Positions 46,017 to 55,760 of a DNA stretch of 64,000 nt are shown in pieces; position 1 is the first letter of the stretch, and the number at the start of each line of letters is the position of its first letter. The notes below the pieces were generated by a model. It made no database searches. It saw nothing but the letters and a program-made list of their open reading frames with translations, and was not told the origin of the DNA. The stretch comes from Alligator mississippiensis. Lineage: Eukaryota > Chordata > Crocodylia > Alligatoridae. The stretch spans positions 67,904,716 through 67,968,715 of the forward strand of contig NC_081831.1 of the NCBI RefSeq assembly GCF_030867095.1, read 5' to 3'. The position numbers were made by a program, and so were the translations under genes.

Positions 46017-48339
46017 GTACCACACACCAGACTCCAAAAGTTGGTTAATAACTGCTCAGATCAAAAGTGGTAACACTGCTCAATTCCTTTTCTGAACATA
46101 GGAATTAAATGGATATGAAGTTGGCATCTTCTGGTACTTTGGATCCTGTCTGAACCTATCCGTAAATTATAAAAAGCTTCAGGGCTGTTCCATCTACGCT
46201 TCAGCATTCCTCTCTCCTTTCTTCCTCTGGCACTCCTCTGAGTCAGGGTCCGAGAGAGGAGTCGGTCCAGAATGACTGCACTGGGGGGTGGTGTTTACAT
46301 GGGTGGTATTTCCCAGAAGCCGCTGTAACAGGAGGCAGAATTGAGTTGCTTATATTTAGACTTTTCCATAATGGAAGCATGTAGCAGTGTTGTTACTAAA
46401 CTGAGAATAAATATAAACTTCCAAGTTTTTCTAAAGGAGTGTTTATAAAATTCTTCTGTCATTGAAGAAATACAGTGAAAAATAAACTGGGACTCCACTC
46501 TGAAATGTGTCCTCGCATAGCTGATCTGCTTCATTGGGCAACACAGACATTGACCATTGTCCTGCAGAGTAAGGCCCTTACTATTCCCAGGGCTTCAGCT
46601 TCAAATGGAAGCACACCCTACAGTAGCGCGATACACAAATTTGGGGAATCTCCCGCTGGGGGACCCAGGGTCACTTCTGCAAGCACTTGGCTTCAGAAGC
46701 CCAATCCAGCTCCAGGCTGCCTACACTCTCCTGCCATAAAGCAAACAGATGTCCACTGCAAACTAACAGCACAAATTAATAGTACCTTTTCTTGTGGTCA
46801 CAGATTTGGGGCGTTTGGCATGACAAAGGGTGTGGAGATCTGCTTGCTTTTGCTTTGTAGCACTGTAAAACTTTTGTGGTGGCACAAAGGAGCCATCTGT
46901 TTTCAGCCTTAGGGGAACTGGACACATATCTTTGAGGATATAGGCCAGAATGATTAGCCAATATAAAGGATTTCTTACAGAAGTATGTAACGTTACCTAC
47001 AAGACCTCAGTAGAAAAAGAAAAAAAATGATTTCCTGATTTTAAGTTGGAAACTTTTGCATATACTAGGTGGGGGTGATTTAGGATGCTAATAGAATTCC
47101 TATTAGCCTTTCCTGAAATCATATTTGAACCTATGCAGGGGTGACCTAGCCTTTCACCCTTCCAAAGCCTTCCTGTACAAACACCCTGCTGCTCTCCCTA
47201 GTTGGGTTCCCCTCCTTCCATAGATGTTTATGAAAAATGTGATTATATAAGACCAGAAAAAGTGAGCAGGAAACTTGAGGGCCAGATACATTATCTATAA
47301 CTATTTATCTTATTGAGGCAAATTTCAAGATGATGATTTCTCTTTTAAAAACTTAAATTGCCAGAACATGTTTAAAAGTATTACTTTTAAAATAAGATGT
47401 AGGTGTTTAAACATGTGCCTCCTTGCCTACTGATGTCATCTGTTCTCTTATAAACACAAACTCAGTTAATTTGAAGCCTAAGGCTGCAGACATATTAAAA
47501 TGTCAGAACAGATTCCAGACTAGTGCACTTACTACTTTAATTTTTTTTCCATAAACATTGGAAATGATACATTTATTTATTAAAAATACCGTATCAAGTT
47601 TAAGTTCATGCCTAACCATTCCTAAATATATACTAGGCAGGTCAAGTTACTTTGAAGCTAGCAAAAAATGTGCCCTGGGGTGTATTGTGCAAGGCAGCCA
47701 CTTTCATTACCGATGACTCTTACTACTTGACAATAAAGCAGCAAATTCTGAGAGCAATATAGTCCTGGATTTCACATCCTGTAAGCAAAGTAAAAACCAC
47801 ATTGACCTCACAATACCTCAGCTCTGAGTCCGTTCAGGATGGGTTGTTTAGTAACACCCCAAATAAGAGGAACCAAAAAATGTCACTTTTGAATATTTCA
47901 CAACTGCTGTAATAGCTTGACCTCTCCTATGAGCAATTTTAACCTTAGAAAAAGCAATATCATAGGCTTATAGCTTTGGCTACTTCATCCTAGTCTTAAG
48001 AGGATCAAATGAAGTGTAGATTCACATCCTGTGTTAGACCCTGTGGATGTGTGCTTTTCCTCCCCTCCACAGGAGCAGGGGAACAAGGGGAGAATGGCTT
48101 CTCTTTTTCTCCATGTATTTGGCAAGAAGAGGAAGGGCTACTAGCTACATGCTTTCCTGATGAGCTAGTATGATCAGACTGATTTGTCTGGGGCACAGTT
48201 AGCAGTCCAGATGAACTGTAGGAACATCTGGCAAATTTGGGGATGAATCAGAGAGAGAGGTCAGTGCTCCCAGAAGCAAGTAACGCAAGCTGTTTTTGCG
48301 GGGGCTGCCGATGAGACACGTTACTCATTCTGGGCAAAA
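46017..48339. other. Unassigned non-coding DNA upstream of the CpG island
   Basis: AT-rich sequence without recognised elements. About 46600-46740 is slightly richer in GC and CpG but shows no end or domain. No coding signal. Confidence 0.45.
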
Positions 48340-48844
48340 AACGGATGGGCCTTTGAGTTTCAATTTTAGGTCACTGGGTCGCAGAGGTCGGAGCAGGCCT
48401 CCTGGCAGGCGTCTCCCATCAGGGGAGCAGAGCGGGCTGGCCTGCGACTGGCAAGGCAGGGTGCCAGCCCCACAGGGCTTACCTGGCAGGGGAAACACCA
48501 TGTGTCTGGGTCCCTGAAGGCACTTGTCCTTAAGCGCTCCCGGGGATCACTGCTCTTCTGGCTGGTTCAGGGCCCGCCCAGGTGTCGGCGCTTAAAGCCC
48601 ACTTTATGGAAATAGGAGGCTCCCTCCCCACCTTGCCCCTGGGCAGGTGAAACTTGGGGGCATCCCCAAGCCTCCGGGCTTGCATTCCGGCCGAAGGTGT
48701 TGGCGGAGCGGGGTGGGGAGGGAGGATGGGCGGTTGCAAGGCCGCGCGCTCCCGCCTCAGCCCCTCGCGGCGCCGCCCCCCCCCCGCTTCCTCTGGCGTC
48801 AGCCGCGCGGGGGATTGGACGCGGGCGGCCGCCCCTCCCCCTCA

Positions 48845-48900
48845 GCCATCTTAAACGGCTGCCGGGGCCGGCGTGGCGGACCGAGACCAGAGCTGCCGGG
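48845..48900 (+). other. Probable non-coding first exon of an unidentified gene
   Basis: It begins near the YY1-like motif and ends CTGCCGGG followed by GTGAGTGCG at 48901, a strong splice-donor sequence. There is no ATG-initiated frame worth calling, so it would be 5' untranslated. No acceptor or coding exon recognised downstream, so the gene continues beyond 64000 or has exons I cannot see. I cannot name the gene. An alternative donor (CGCG/GTGAGA) occurs at 49155. Confidence 0.5.
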
Positions 48901-49132
48901 GTGAGTGCGAGCGGGCGAGTGGCCGGGCGAGGGAGGGGGCGAGCCAGGTCGGGGCCCGGAGGGCCTCGGGGAGGGGGCTGTCGGCACCGAGCGGGGAAGA
49001 CGCGGTGCGGCCCCAGCCCACCTGCTGCTGGGCCGGGCGGGGGTCCCCGGTGCTGTCATCGGAGCCCGCCCCGCCCTGGGGCAGCCCGGGGGCTCTGTGG
49101 GGCCCGGCGCTTCCTCCTGGCGTCAGCTCCCG

Positions 49133-49148
49133 GCCGTGACGTCACGGC
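49133..49148. promoter_or_regulatory. 16-bp palindrome with consensus CRE
   Basis: GCCGTGACGTCACGGC is a perfect palindrome; its centre TGACGTCA (49137-49144) is the full CRE, bound by CREB/ATF dimers in vertebrates. It lies about 240 bases inside the gene relative to the first donor. Confidence 0.75.
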
Positions 49149-49230
49149 TGCGCGGTGAGAATCACTCGGGGGCTGTGAATCGGCGGTTGCGGCCAGGGAG
49201 GAAGCGCTGCTTCTCAGCGTTTGAATTTAT

Positions 49231-51140
49231 GACGCGGGGGGGTGTTTTTTGTTCACCTGTTCTTGAGGGGACCCCGGGCTGGTGGGTTTTGTGGTTCGTT
49301 TTTCTTTTTTGAATGAGGTCCACAGCAGCTCGTGCCGTCCTGGCCTGAATTCGAGACCCATCTGGATGCAAGGCGGCCCCACGCTCGCTGTCCAGAGTCT
49401 GTATGTGGAAAACACTAAACCTGTTACCATTTTCCACGCACAGGATCCAATTGGTCAAAGGCCATCTTCAGTTTCTCATCCCCCAAAAGCAGTGCTGGGG
49501 AAGCCAGCAGGAGGGAGGGGGGAGGGCCAGACCCTTGTGCTTTGCTCCCCCTGCCCCTCCTCTGCCTGTGCCTGCCCCCTCCATGCCTGCTGCACCAGCT
49601 GCTGCAGCCTGCCCCCTTGCCCCTCTTCCCACTGGCCCATGAGCCCTGCTGCCTGTTCTTGCCCCCACCGCCTGCCCTTTACTGTCTGCTGTACCTCTGC
49701 TCCAGCTCTGGGGCAGTTGGCAGCAGTGGCCCCAGCCCCAGTCCTTCCAGGTAGAAGCAGTGGCAGCTCCCACCTGGGCTGGGGGGGTCCAGGCTGGCAG
49801 GAGGTAAGGGAGGGAGGGGGCAGGTGGTGGGGGGCATGCTACAGGTTCCCCTCCCACCACCAGCCTGTGGTTTCCCCTGTGCTCACCTGGCTGTGAGCCT
49901 CCTTCCCCATTAATGAGATGTGCTGGTCTGTGGCTAGCAGTGGCTTAGCTCTGACTTCAGCCCAGCACTTCAGCCAAAGCCAGAGCTGAGCCACAGCCTG
50001 CCCCAGATCCAGTACCTGAATCCTAGATGAGGCCCTTTTATTTTATTCCTTTTACTCAAATCCAAGAGACTTGTTTTGGATTTGAGCAAACACGGTGCTT
50101 GAATGAAACAGCTAGCAGAGTTCGGTTTGAGCCAACTAACCGAGTAACTTCAGAATGACAAGACTTGTCTGTTATTAGACAAGTTGTTGGTAGTTAAGAA
50201 GGAAATTTACTGAGCGTTTCTCCCCTTCCCCCGCACCCAATAAATATTTGTTAAAAGTTAACTACTGAAATTGTAGAGAGTCTGGAAAAAATGCTGAAAT
50301 GAGTTTCCATTGCGTGGTTGGTTGTTTTGGTAACCTCTTATCTTCAGGATTTTTTTTTATCTCCTCGGGGTAGCCTGAAATAGTGGTTACTTCCCAGAAT
50401 GGCACAAGATTTACAGTAATGATATTTCATTGTAGTTTGGTATTTTGGCTGATTCATTTTTAGATGGTGTGACATCAGCCAACTAACGTCGTTTTTTGGT
50501 GAGACATTCTTTTCCCTGCCAGCGCTTATCAGTCATCCTGCTTTCTAGAACAGCCAGGAGAATGACTTATTTAGGACTACACTTGACTTTACAGTGAATT
50601 TAAGTTTTATAACGCAAGATTCTTTTCCCCTGCTACTGGAATACCAACCACAAACCTGCAACCAAAACTCAAGGGTGGTATTTTTTTAAATTGGGTTAGC
50701 TGGCCCAAAAGGAAAATGCCTGTCAAGCTTTAGGCTCTGGTTGTTAATAAGCCTTGTCTATAGTAGGGATGTAAACTAACACTACTCAAGTGCTATTAGT
50801 CCTTCAGGTCCACAGTTGTACTGAGGTGCCTTTTAAGCAACAGATACCTGAAGAAAAGCCCACCCCTAAAAACAGTAGCTTTCCTAAGGGTTGACAGATT
50901 CTAGAAACTGTCTTTGCATGAATTCACAGTAAATCTCTGGCCCTTGTTAAACAATTAAAACTTAGAAGCATAACATTTACATTGTCCAGTGTTATACTTA
51001 CACTAGCATTTGTGACGGCTTGGGAGAGCATAGCGAAGTGCAGTATTCAAAAGTTTTTCTGTGGCCCCCCCCCCCCCCCCCCCCCCCAATTGTTTCAGAA
51101 TAGGAGTCAGTCAAACCCTTGTGAACCAGACCTATTTGGG
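49231..51140. other. Probable first-intron DNA, including a GC-rich block
   Basis: About 49500-49830 is C/T-rich text (TGCCCCTCCTCTGCC, CCTGCTGCACCAGC) like the interiors of other GC-rich repeats in this window, and its frames are artefacts. The remainder is AT-rich with no recognised element. A run of 23 C is at 51065-51087. Confidence 0.45.
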
Positions 51141-52114
51141 TAGAGGTGCACTGATATATCGGTCCATATTGTATTGGCACCGATGAAAGGAAAATTTGAC
51201 ATTATCAGCAATTGGCTTTTTTGGCTGATGTGGCCAATGAATGCGGCCAGAAGTGCAGCCTGGCAGCTTGGAGAGCAGTGTCTTGCTGGTAAGTCTGTGG
51301 GTAGGGAAGAGGTGGGTACAGATCAAGATCCTAGCGATGAGGGAGGGAGTGTGGTAGGCACTGCATGGGTGGGGTGAGGGACTAAGATGTGGCTCATCCG
51401 GGGATAACGGGGGTAGGGGGGCAGCTCCTGCTACTGCAGTCCTCCCAGGGGGAGGCATGGGGTGTGTGCCCCCCCCCCCCCCCCAAATCTGTGTGTGGAG
51501 CAAGGGTGGGCTGCTGCTGCATGCTCTGGGCCAGTGCCAGGCTCTTTCTGGTGGGGGTGGGATGTTGGCCAGGGCTGTACTTGGAGTGGGTGGCAGCTAC
51601 AGCCACCCCAAAATTTTCCATAGCGCTCCCTCCCAGTGCTGCTGCTGCCTACCCCAAGTACAGCCCCAGTCCAGTGTCCGTTCATTTTCCACCCCCCCAA
51701 CTGGGAAGAGCCCGGCCCTGAGTTCACAGCGGCAGCCCACCCTTACTCAGTGCACAGATCTGGGGGGGGGGGGCGCATCCTCCATGCCTCCCCATGGGTG
51801 CATGCAGTGGCAGGAGCTGCCCATCCCCTTGCACCCCCTGGATGAGTTGGGGCTCCATCCTCTGCCCTGTCCTGCCTTGCCCCTGCTGGGCAATATCCCT
51901 CAGCCCCATTCCCTCCCTCCCTCCCTCACCATGGGGGCCTTGATTTGCTCCTTCCTGGCCCCCCCCCTCCCCCCCCTTTCTGGCAGACTTACCAGCCTGA
52001 TGCTACTCTCCAAGTTGCCGGGCTGCATATTGGCAATCGGATCAGTATTGGCCAGTATGGCCTGTTAATGATCGGCTGTCAGTATTGGCCTCTATCTTTA
52101 TTGGTGCACCCCTA
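51141..52114. mobile_element. 974-bp foldback hAT-type element
   Basis: The left end is TAGAGGTGCACTGATATATCGG and the right end is ATCTTTATTGGTGCACCCCTA, inverted copies. The flanks are CTATTTGGG (51132-51140) and CTATTGGG (52115-52122), an 8-bp duplication with one extra T. Almost the whole length folds: CAGCCTGGCAGCTTGGAGAG near 51257 mirrors CTCTCCAAGTTGCCGGGCTG near 52005, and GCTGTACTTGGAGTGGG near 51573 mirrors CCCCAAGTACAGCCCC near 51653. The centre is about 51620. C-runs and G-runs (51469-51484, about 51761-51773) lie in opposite arms. No transposase. Confidence 0.85.
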
Positions 52115-52122
52115 CTATTGGG

Positions 52123-52713
52123 TTGTCCATGTGCAGATTGTTTGCTGCAAGCTTTTCTACCCTGTTCTTATGTGAGCTCAGTGGCTCAAGAGACAATACA
52201 GCAACTATTGCATAGCCAGGATCTGTTTGATTCTTGACTCTTGGCAGAAACTATGGGGTTGGAGAGAGTAAAAGGTGCATATGATAGAATTTGTTTCCGT
52301 TCCAGGCTTTCTTAGTCTGGCAAGAGGCTGTCTGAGTACAGGAGGCGTGTGACTTTTCAAAAAAGAAAAGAATTGACATCGGCAGATCCTTGCAAAGATG
52401 AGAGATCAAGGAAAGATGTGATTACAGGGAGTGGGGATGAATAGGATTGGGTGTTAGGGAGAAATGTTGCACATGTAAGGCAAAAGGTGGGGATAAGATG
52501 GTGTGATGAGAGAAGTGAGTTACTGAGAAGGTGATGTCAGCGTGGATGGGTTGGTGAGGGGGTGGCTGTCAGTCCCCTGTTCCCCTTGCTTGTGTTTCTG
52601 GTGGGAGCAGAGAGAGAACTCTTGCTGTAAGGCAGTATGAGTCCTTTCCCTTGCTCCCTCTCAAGAGCCAGATTCCATGGGGTCCTTGCCTCTGAGTGCA
52701 AGATGGGACTCTA
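52123..52713. other. Unassigned non-coding DNA
   Basis: No recognised elements; purine-rich near 52390-52560. No coding signal. Confidence 0.45.
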
Positions 52714-53045
52714 TACAAGGGCTGTGTGAAATGGCAGCGTTTTGTTTCGACCAGTGTTTTGAAGGAACAGCATTTCGTTTTGAATTTTGTTTCTATTCGA
52801 AACAACTGTTCTGTTCTGTTGAAATGGTGAAGCTGTTTTGACATTTCGCCCATAGGATATAATGGGGAAGGTCAAAACCACCTATAACTTTGTCACTTCT
52901 GGCTTGATTTGGATGCAACTTGTAGGAATGGTAGTCCCTTCTTGGGGCATGAAGCCTGCCAGGTTTCAAGGAGATGAGTTTTGCTGCACCCCCTGCACCT
53001 ATGTCACTTGTATGTGTTAAGGCACAGCAGGGTCAAAACTGCCGG
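52714..53045. mobile_element. Left-arm fragment related to the 44455 foldback element
   Basis: AAGGGCTGTGTGAAATG at the left edge resembles the TAGGGCTGTGCGA ends. GCCCATAGGATATAATGGGGAA near 52848 corresponds to GCCATAGGGTATAACGGGGAA in the 44455 element, followed by TATAACTTTGT in both, then the GAGTTTTGCTGCACCCCCTGCAC unit text. The right arm is missing. Confidence 0.6.
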
Positions 53046-53350
53046 CATGCTAGCTCCTGTCCCACTTTTTTTTTCCCTCGCAGACCACAGCCTGGGGCAA
53101 AGCAGTCTGCACAGGGCCTCCCTCCCTATCCCCCAGCATACTGACATTGGGGAGTGAAAGTCCTGATGCACCAGACATGCCGGGAGGGGTGGCGGCCAGA
53201 ACTTCTGACCTAAGCAGGCAAAGATGCCTCCAACTTGCTGGGCGGAGGGGTGAGCCAAACTCAAAACACAGCACCGATGTACCCCCCTACCCATGTCTTG
53301 CGTACTCCCAGGGGTGTGCGTACCATGGGCTGAGAAACACTGCCCTAAAG
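53046..53350. mobile_element. hAT fragment, right end only
   Basis: The right edge GAGAAACACTG (reverse complement CAGTGTTTCTC) with the preceding GGGGTGTGCGTACC matches the ends of a widespread amniote hAT family. The opposite end was not found, and it abuts the 52714 fragment. Confidence 0.5.
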
Positions 53351-55049
53351 TGATCTTGGCCCCTTGCCCTCTGTTCCAGTTAAGAATTGGAGGCAGTCTG
53401 AAAGTAAGCAAACTTCAGTTTCTGAGGAGCAAAATATAAAAAGGCTAAGGTGCCTGCCTCCCCAGTGTGTGATGAGAGGCTTGTCAGGTGGGAGGGAGAG
53501 AAATGGGGGTGCTGGCATGCTGAAGAGCTGGTTAGGGTGTCAAAAGTCAGAGGCTGACTGGGTCAAAGAAAGGATGGAGCCAGGCTGTTGGGAGATATAA
53601 TAGGAGTGTGTGGGGTCAGGTTTAATGTATGGCTCAAGCTAGTAAAGCTTGTGACCCTGTGGCAGAGCTGCTTGCCTCTGATGCATGTTTGCAGTAGAGA
53701 GTGCCAGACAGCAGAGACCAACTCCTGTTAGGATTTTGGATATCAGTAGCAGGTAAGGATGGGAAGTGGAAAGTAACCTAGAAGTGCTGGCAGGAGGCCC
53801 ACATGTTGTAGAGTAATGAAGAAAAGGAGAGAGGCTCACTTGCATAAAATTGTGATGACCATGTAATAAATCAGTCCAGATTTTGAGATAAAAATCATGT
53901 CTGACTTCTCCCACAGGCCCTCATAGCAACTACGTTCTCCAAAGATATCAATGCTCATCCAAAATCCCCTATTCCACTAAAATATAGCGTATGGGGGCAG
54001 GGTGGGGGAAGCATTGAAGAATTACAGAGCGTCTTTATTTAACCACACCATCTTGACTGCAAACCTACAGCTGTCTCAGTGATCACCATCTTCTACAAAT
54101 AGTACTTTTCACCTTCTTGAAAATAGCACTAAGATATTCAACGGGAGTTCTCTACTAAATTTTTTTTTTTTTTTTTTTTAAGACTGCTCAGTGGTATCTT
54201 TTGGCCTTCTATAAGGTCTAGTTCAGGAAAAGTCAGACTTCTGGGGCACCTATACACATACAGCGAGGCATCTCCAACAAGCTGTAATTACAGAGTGGTG
54301 TCCCATCCCGGTTTTCCCCCCCCGCTGCCACACATGTATAAATGCCCCTGAAGACCAGGAGATACACATCTGTGCCCAGAATATATATGTTCTCTGTCTG
54401 CTTTCATCACACAGGATGTACCTCATCTGCTTTGCTGTAATACATGTAATCTGCTCTCAGACATCTCTGCTTAATTTCAACTCCTTTACCCTGCAGCATG
54501 TGATGCTAACGTTGCTTTTGCTTACCCATTGCTAACCTCAGGCTGGCCCCTTGCTTAACTACTTGACATGACCGGAAGACCCTGAAACCAACACAGCCTA
54601 CACAGTGCATCCCTGAGGTCTAGCATCTTGGAGTTTTAAAGAAACACGTGCATTTCTTTCTTTTGGTAAGGCTGGGAAGAAAGTGTGCTCCTGCCAAATT
54701 GCCTCGGGTCATAAATACAGCTCTGCCAAGCTGCTTCAACAAATACACTATCCCTACACCTAACTAGGTGAATGCAGCTGGAGTTCGGGTAGATTAATTC
54801 CTACAGACTGTTAGCAAATCCAGAGAGACAGAGGTAAGGTTGTGTGAGTGGGTACCTTGCATCTTAAACCGCTGAAAACCAGGAAATTTGAGTTTGAATT
54901 GGATGCTTTGAAAGAGGATTAGAAAATTCAGGGCACTAATTCACTCTCTGTTGAAGTCTTTTGATGGTGAAAAAGCATGTATGATCTATCTGCTATCCCT
55001 ACAGGAAACACTTTTTATAGTCCAAAGTGATCCCAGTGAATTATATTAA
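53351..55049. other. Unassigned non-coding DNA
   Basis: No recognised elements apart from a T-run (54160-54179). No coding signal. Confidence 0.45.
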
Positions 55050-55130
55050 GTATTATGTTGTAAGCTTTCCAGAGGCAGATGGATCTGCATTTGTTTTTGT
55101 GCAGTGTCTTGCCCAGTTGGTCCCTCTGAT
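55050..55130 (+). repeat. Possible L2-like 3' remnant
   Basis: TTGTAAGCTTTCCAGAGGCAGATGG...TTGTGCAGTGTCTTGCCC resembles the 'GTAAGCTC-GAGGGCAGGGA...TACAGTGCCTAGCAC' text found at the 3' ends of L2-type LINEs and their SINEs. Short and weak. Confidence 0.3.
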
Positions 55131-55184
55131 ACCTCTGGGTTTAGCTGTTCTAGTGAAACTAGCCAATTGCCCATAAAGAATGAT

Positions 55185-55318
55185 GGGGGGGGGGGGGGGG
55201 GGGGAGAAACGGAGGTCTGTGACCCTTTTTCCCCCTCCCCCTGCTGCTTTGGGCCAGGGCCAGGGTTGCTCCCTGCCTCCTCCCCCTGCCCCCGCTTCGG
55301 GTTGGGGCCTGCAGGTTG

Positions 55319-55351
<33 letters not shown>

Positions 55352-55760
55352 CCCAGCCCAGCCTGCTGCTTTGGGCTGGGGCCAGGGTCGTTCTCCCCCC
55401 ACCACTTCCAGCTGGGGCCAGAACTGCTTCCTACCTGCCCCCGCTGCTTTCGGCTACGGCTGGCACCCATGACCATGGCAGCACTTGTGGTGCTGGCGGG
55501 GTGCAGCCACCAGTGGCCTCCTACCTGCTGGCTGTTGGAGGGGGGGCGGGGTCACTAGCCTCCAGCTCCAAGGAGCAGACGGGGTCAGGGGGGCAAGGCC
55601 AACACTGATGGCCTCGCTCCCCAGTTCTGTCACCTCTGTTATAGCAGCTCTCTGGTCTCTGTCGTCCCCCTCTGCCTCTGAGGAGCAGGGAAGGAGAGGC
55701 TGGGGGGGGGCCACTATGGCTCCTTGGTTTCTATTGTCATGGCTGTGCTCTGCTGTCTGT
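55185..55760. repeat. GC-rich block with G-run and CT microsatellite
   Basis: A run of 20 G (55185-55204) and a (TC)n run (55321-55349) lie in GC-rich text that contains repeated 'CTGCTTTGGGC(C/T)GGGGCCAGGG' phrases (about 55242, 55367). Open frames of up to 142 codons on both strands follow from the composition. Confidence 0.7.

Larger units (their letters stand above)
48340..49230 (+). promoter_or_regulatory. CpG island promoter
   Basis: GC and CpG density rise sharply here (GCGAGCGGGCGAG, GGCCGCGCGCTCC, CCGCGCGGGG) and fall again by about 49250. It has an inverted CCAAT box (GATTGG, about 48812), a YY1-like motif (CAGCCATCTTA, 48843-48853; reverse TAAGATGGCTG), GC boxes (CCGGGCGGGGG near 49032) and a CRE palindrome (49133-49148). 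YY1-type motifs often sit at the start site of CpG-island genes. I infer a housekeeping-type promoter firing to the right; firing to the left as well cannot be excluded. Confidence 0.8.

Noticed and set aside
48697-49158. 153-codon plus-strand open frame in the CpG island
   Set aside because: Ala/Gly/Arg/Pro-rich, crosses the likely splice donor at 48901, and CpG islands commonly hold such chance frames.
51457-52068. 203-codon plus-strand open frame
   Set aside because: It lies in the foldback hAT arms and includes C- and G-run translations.
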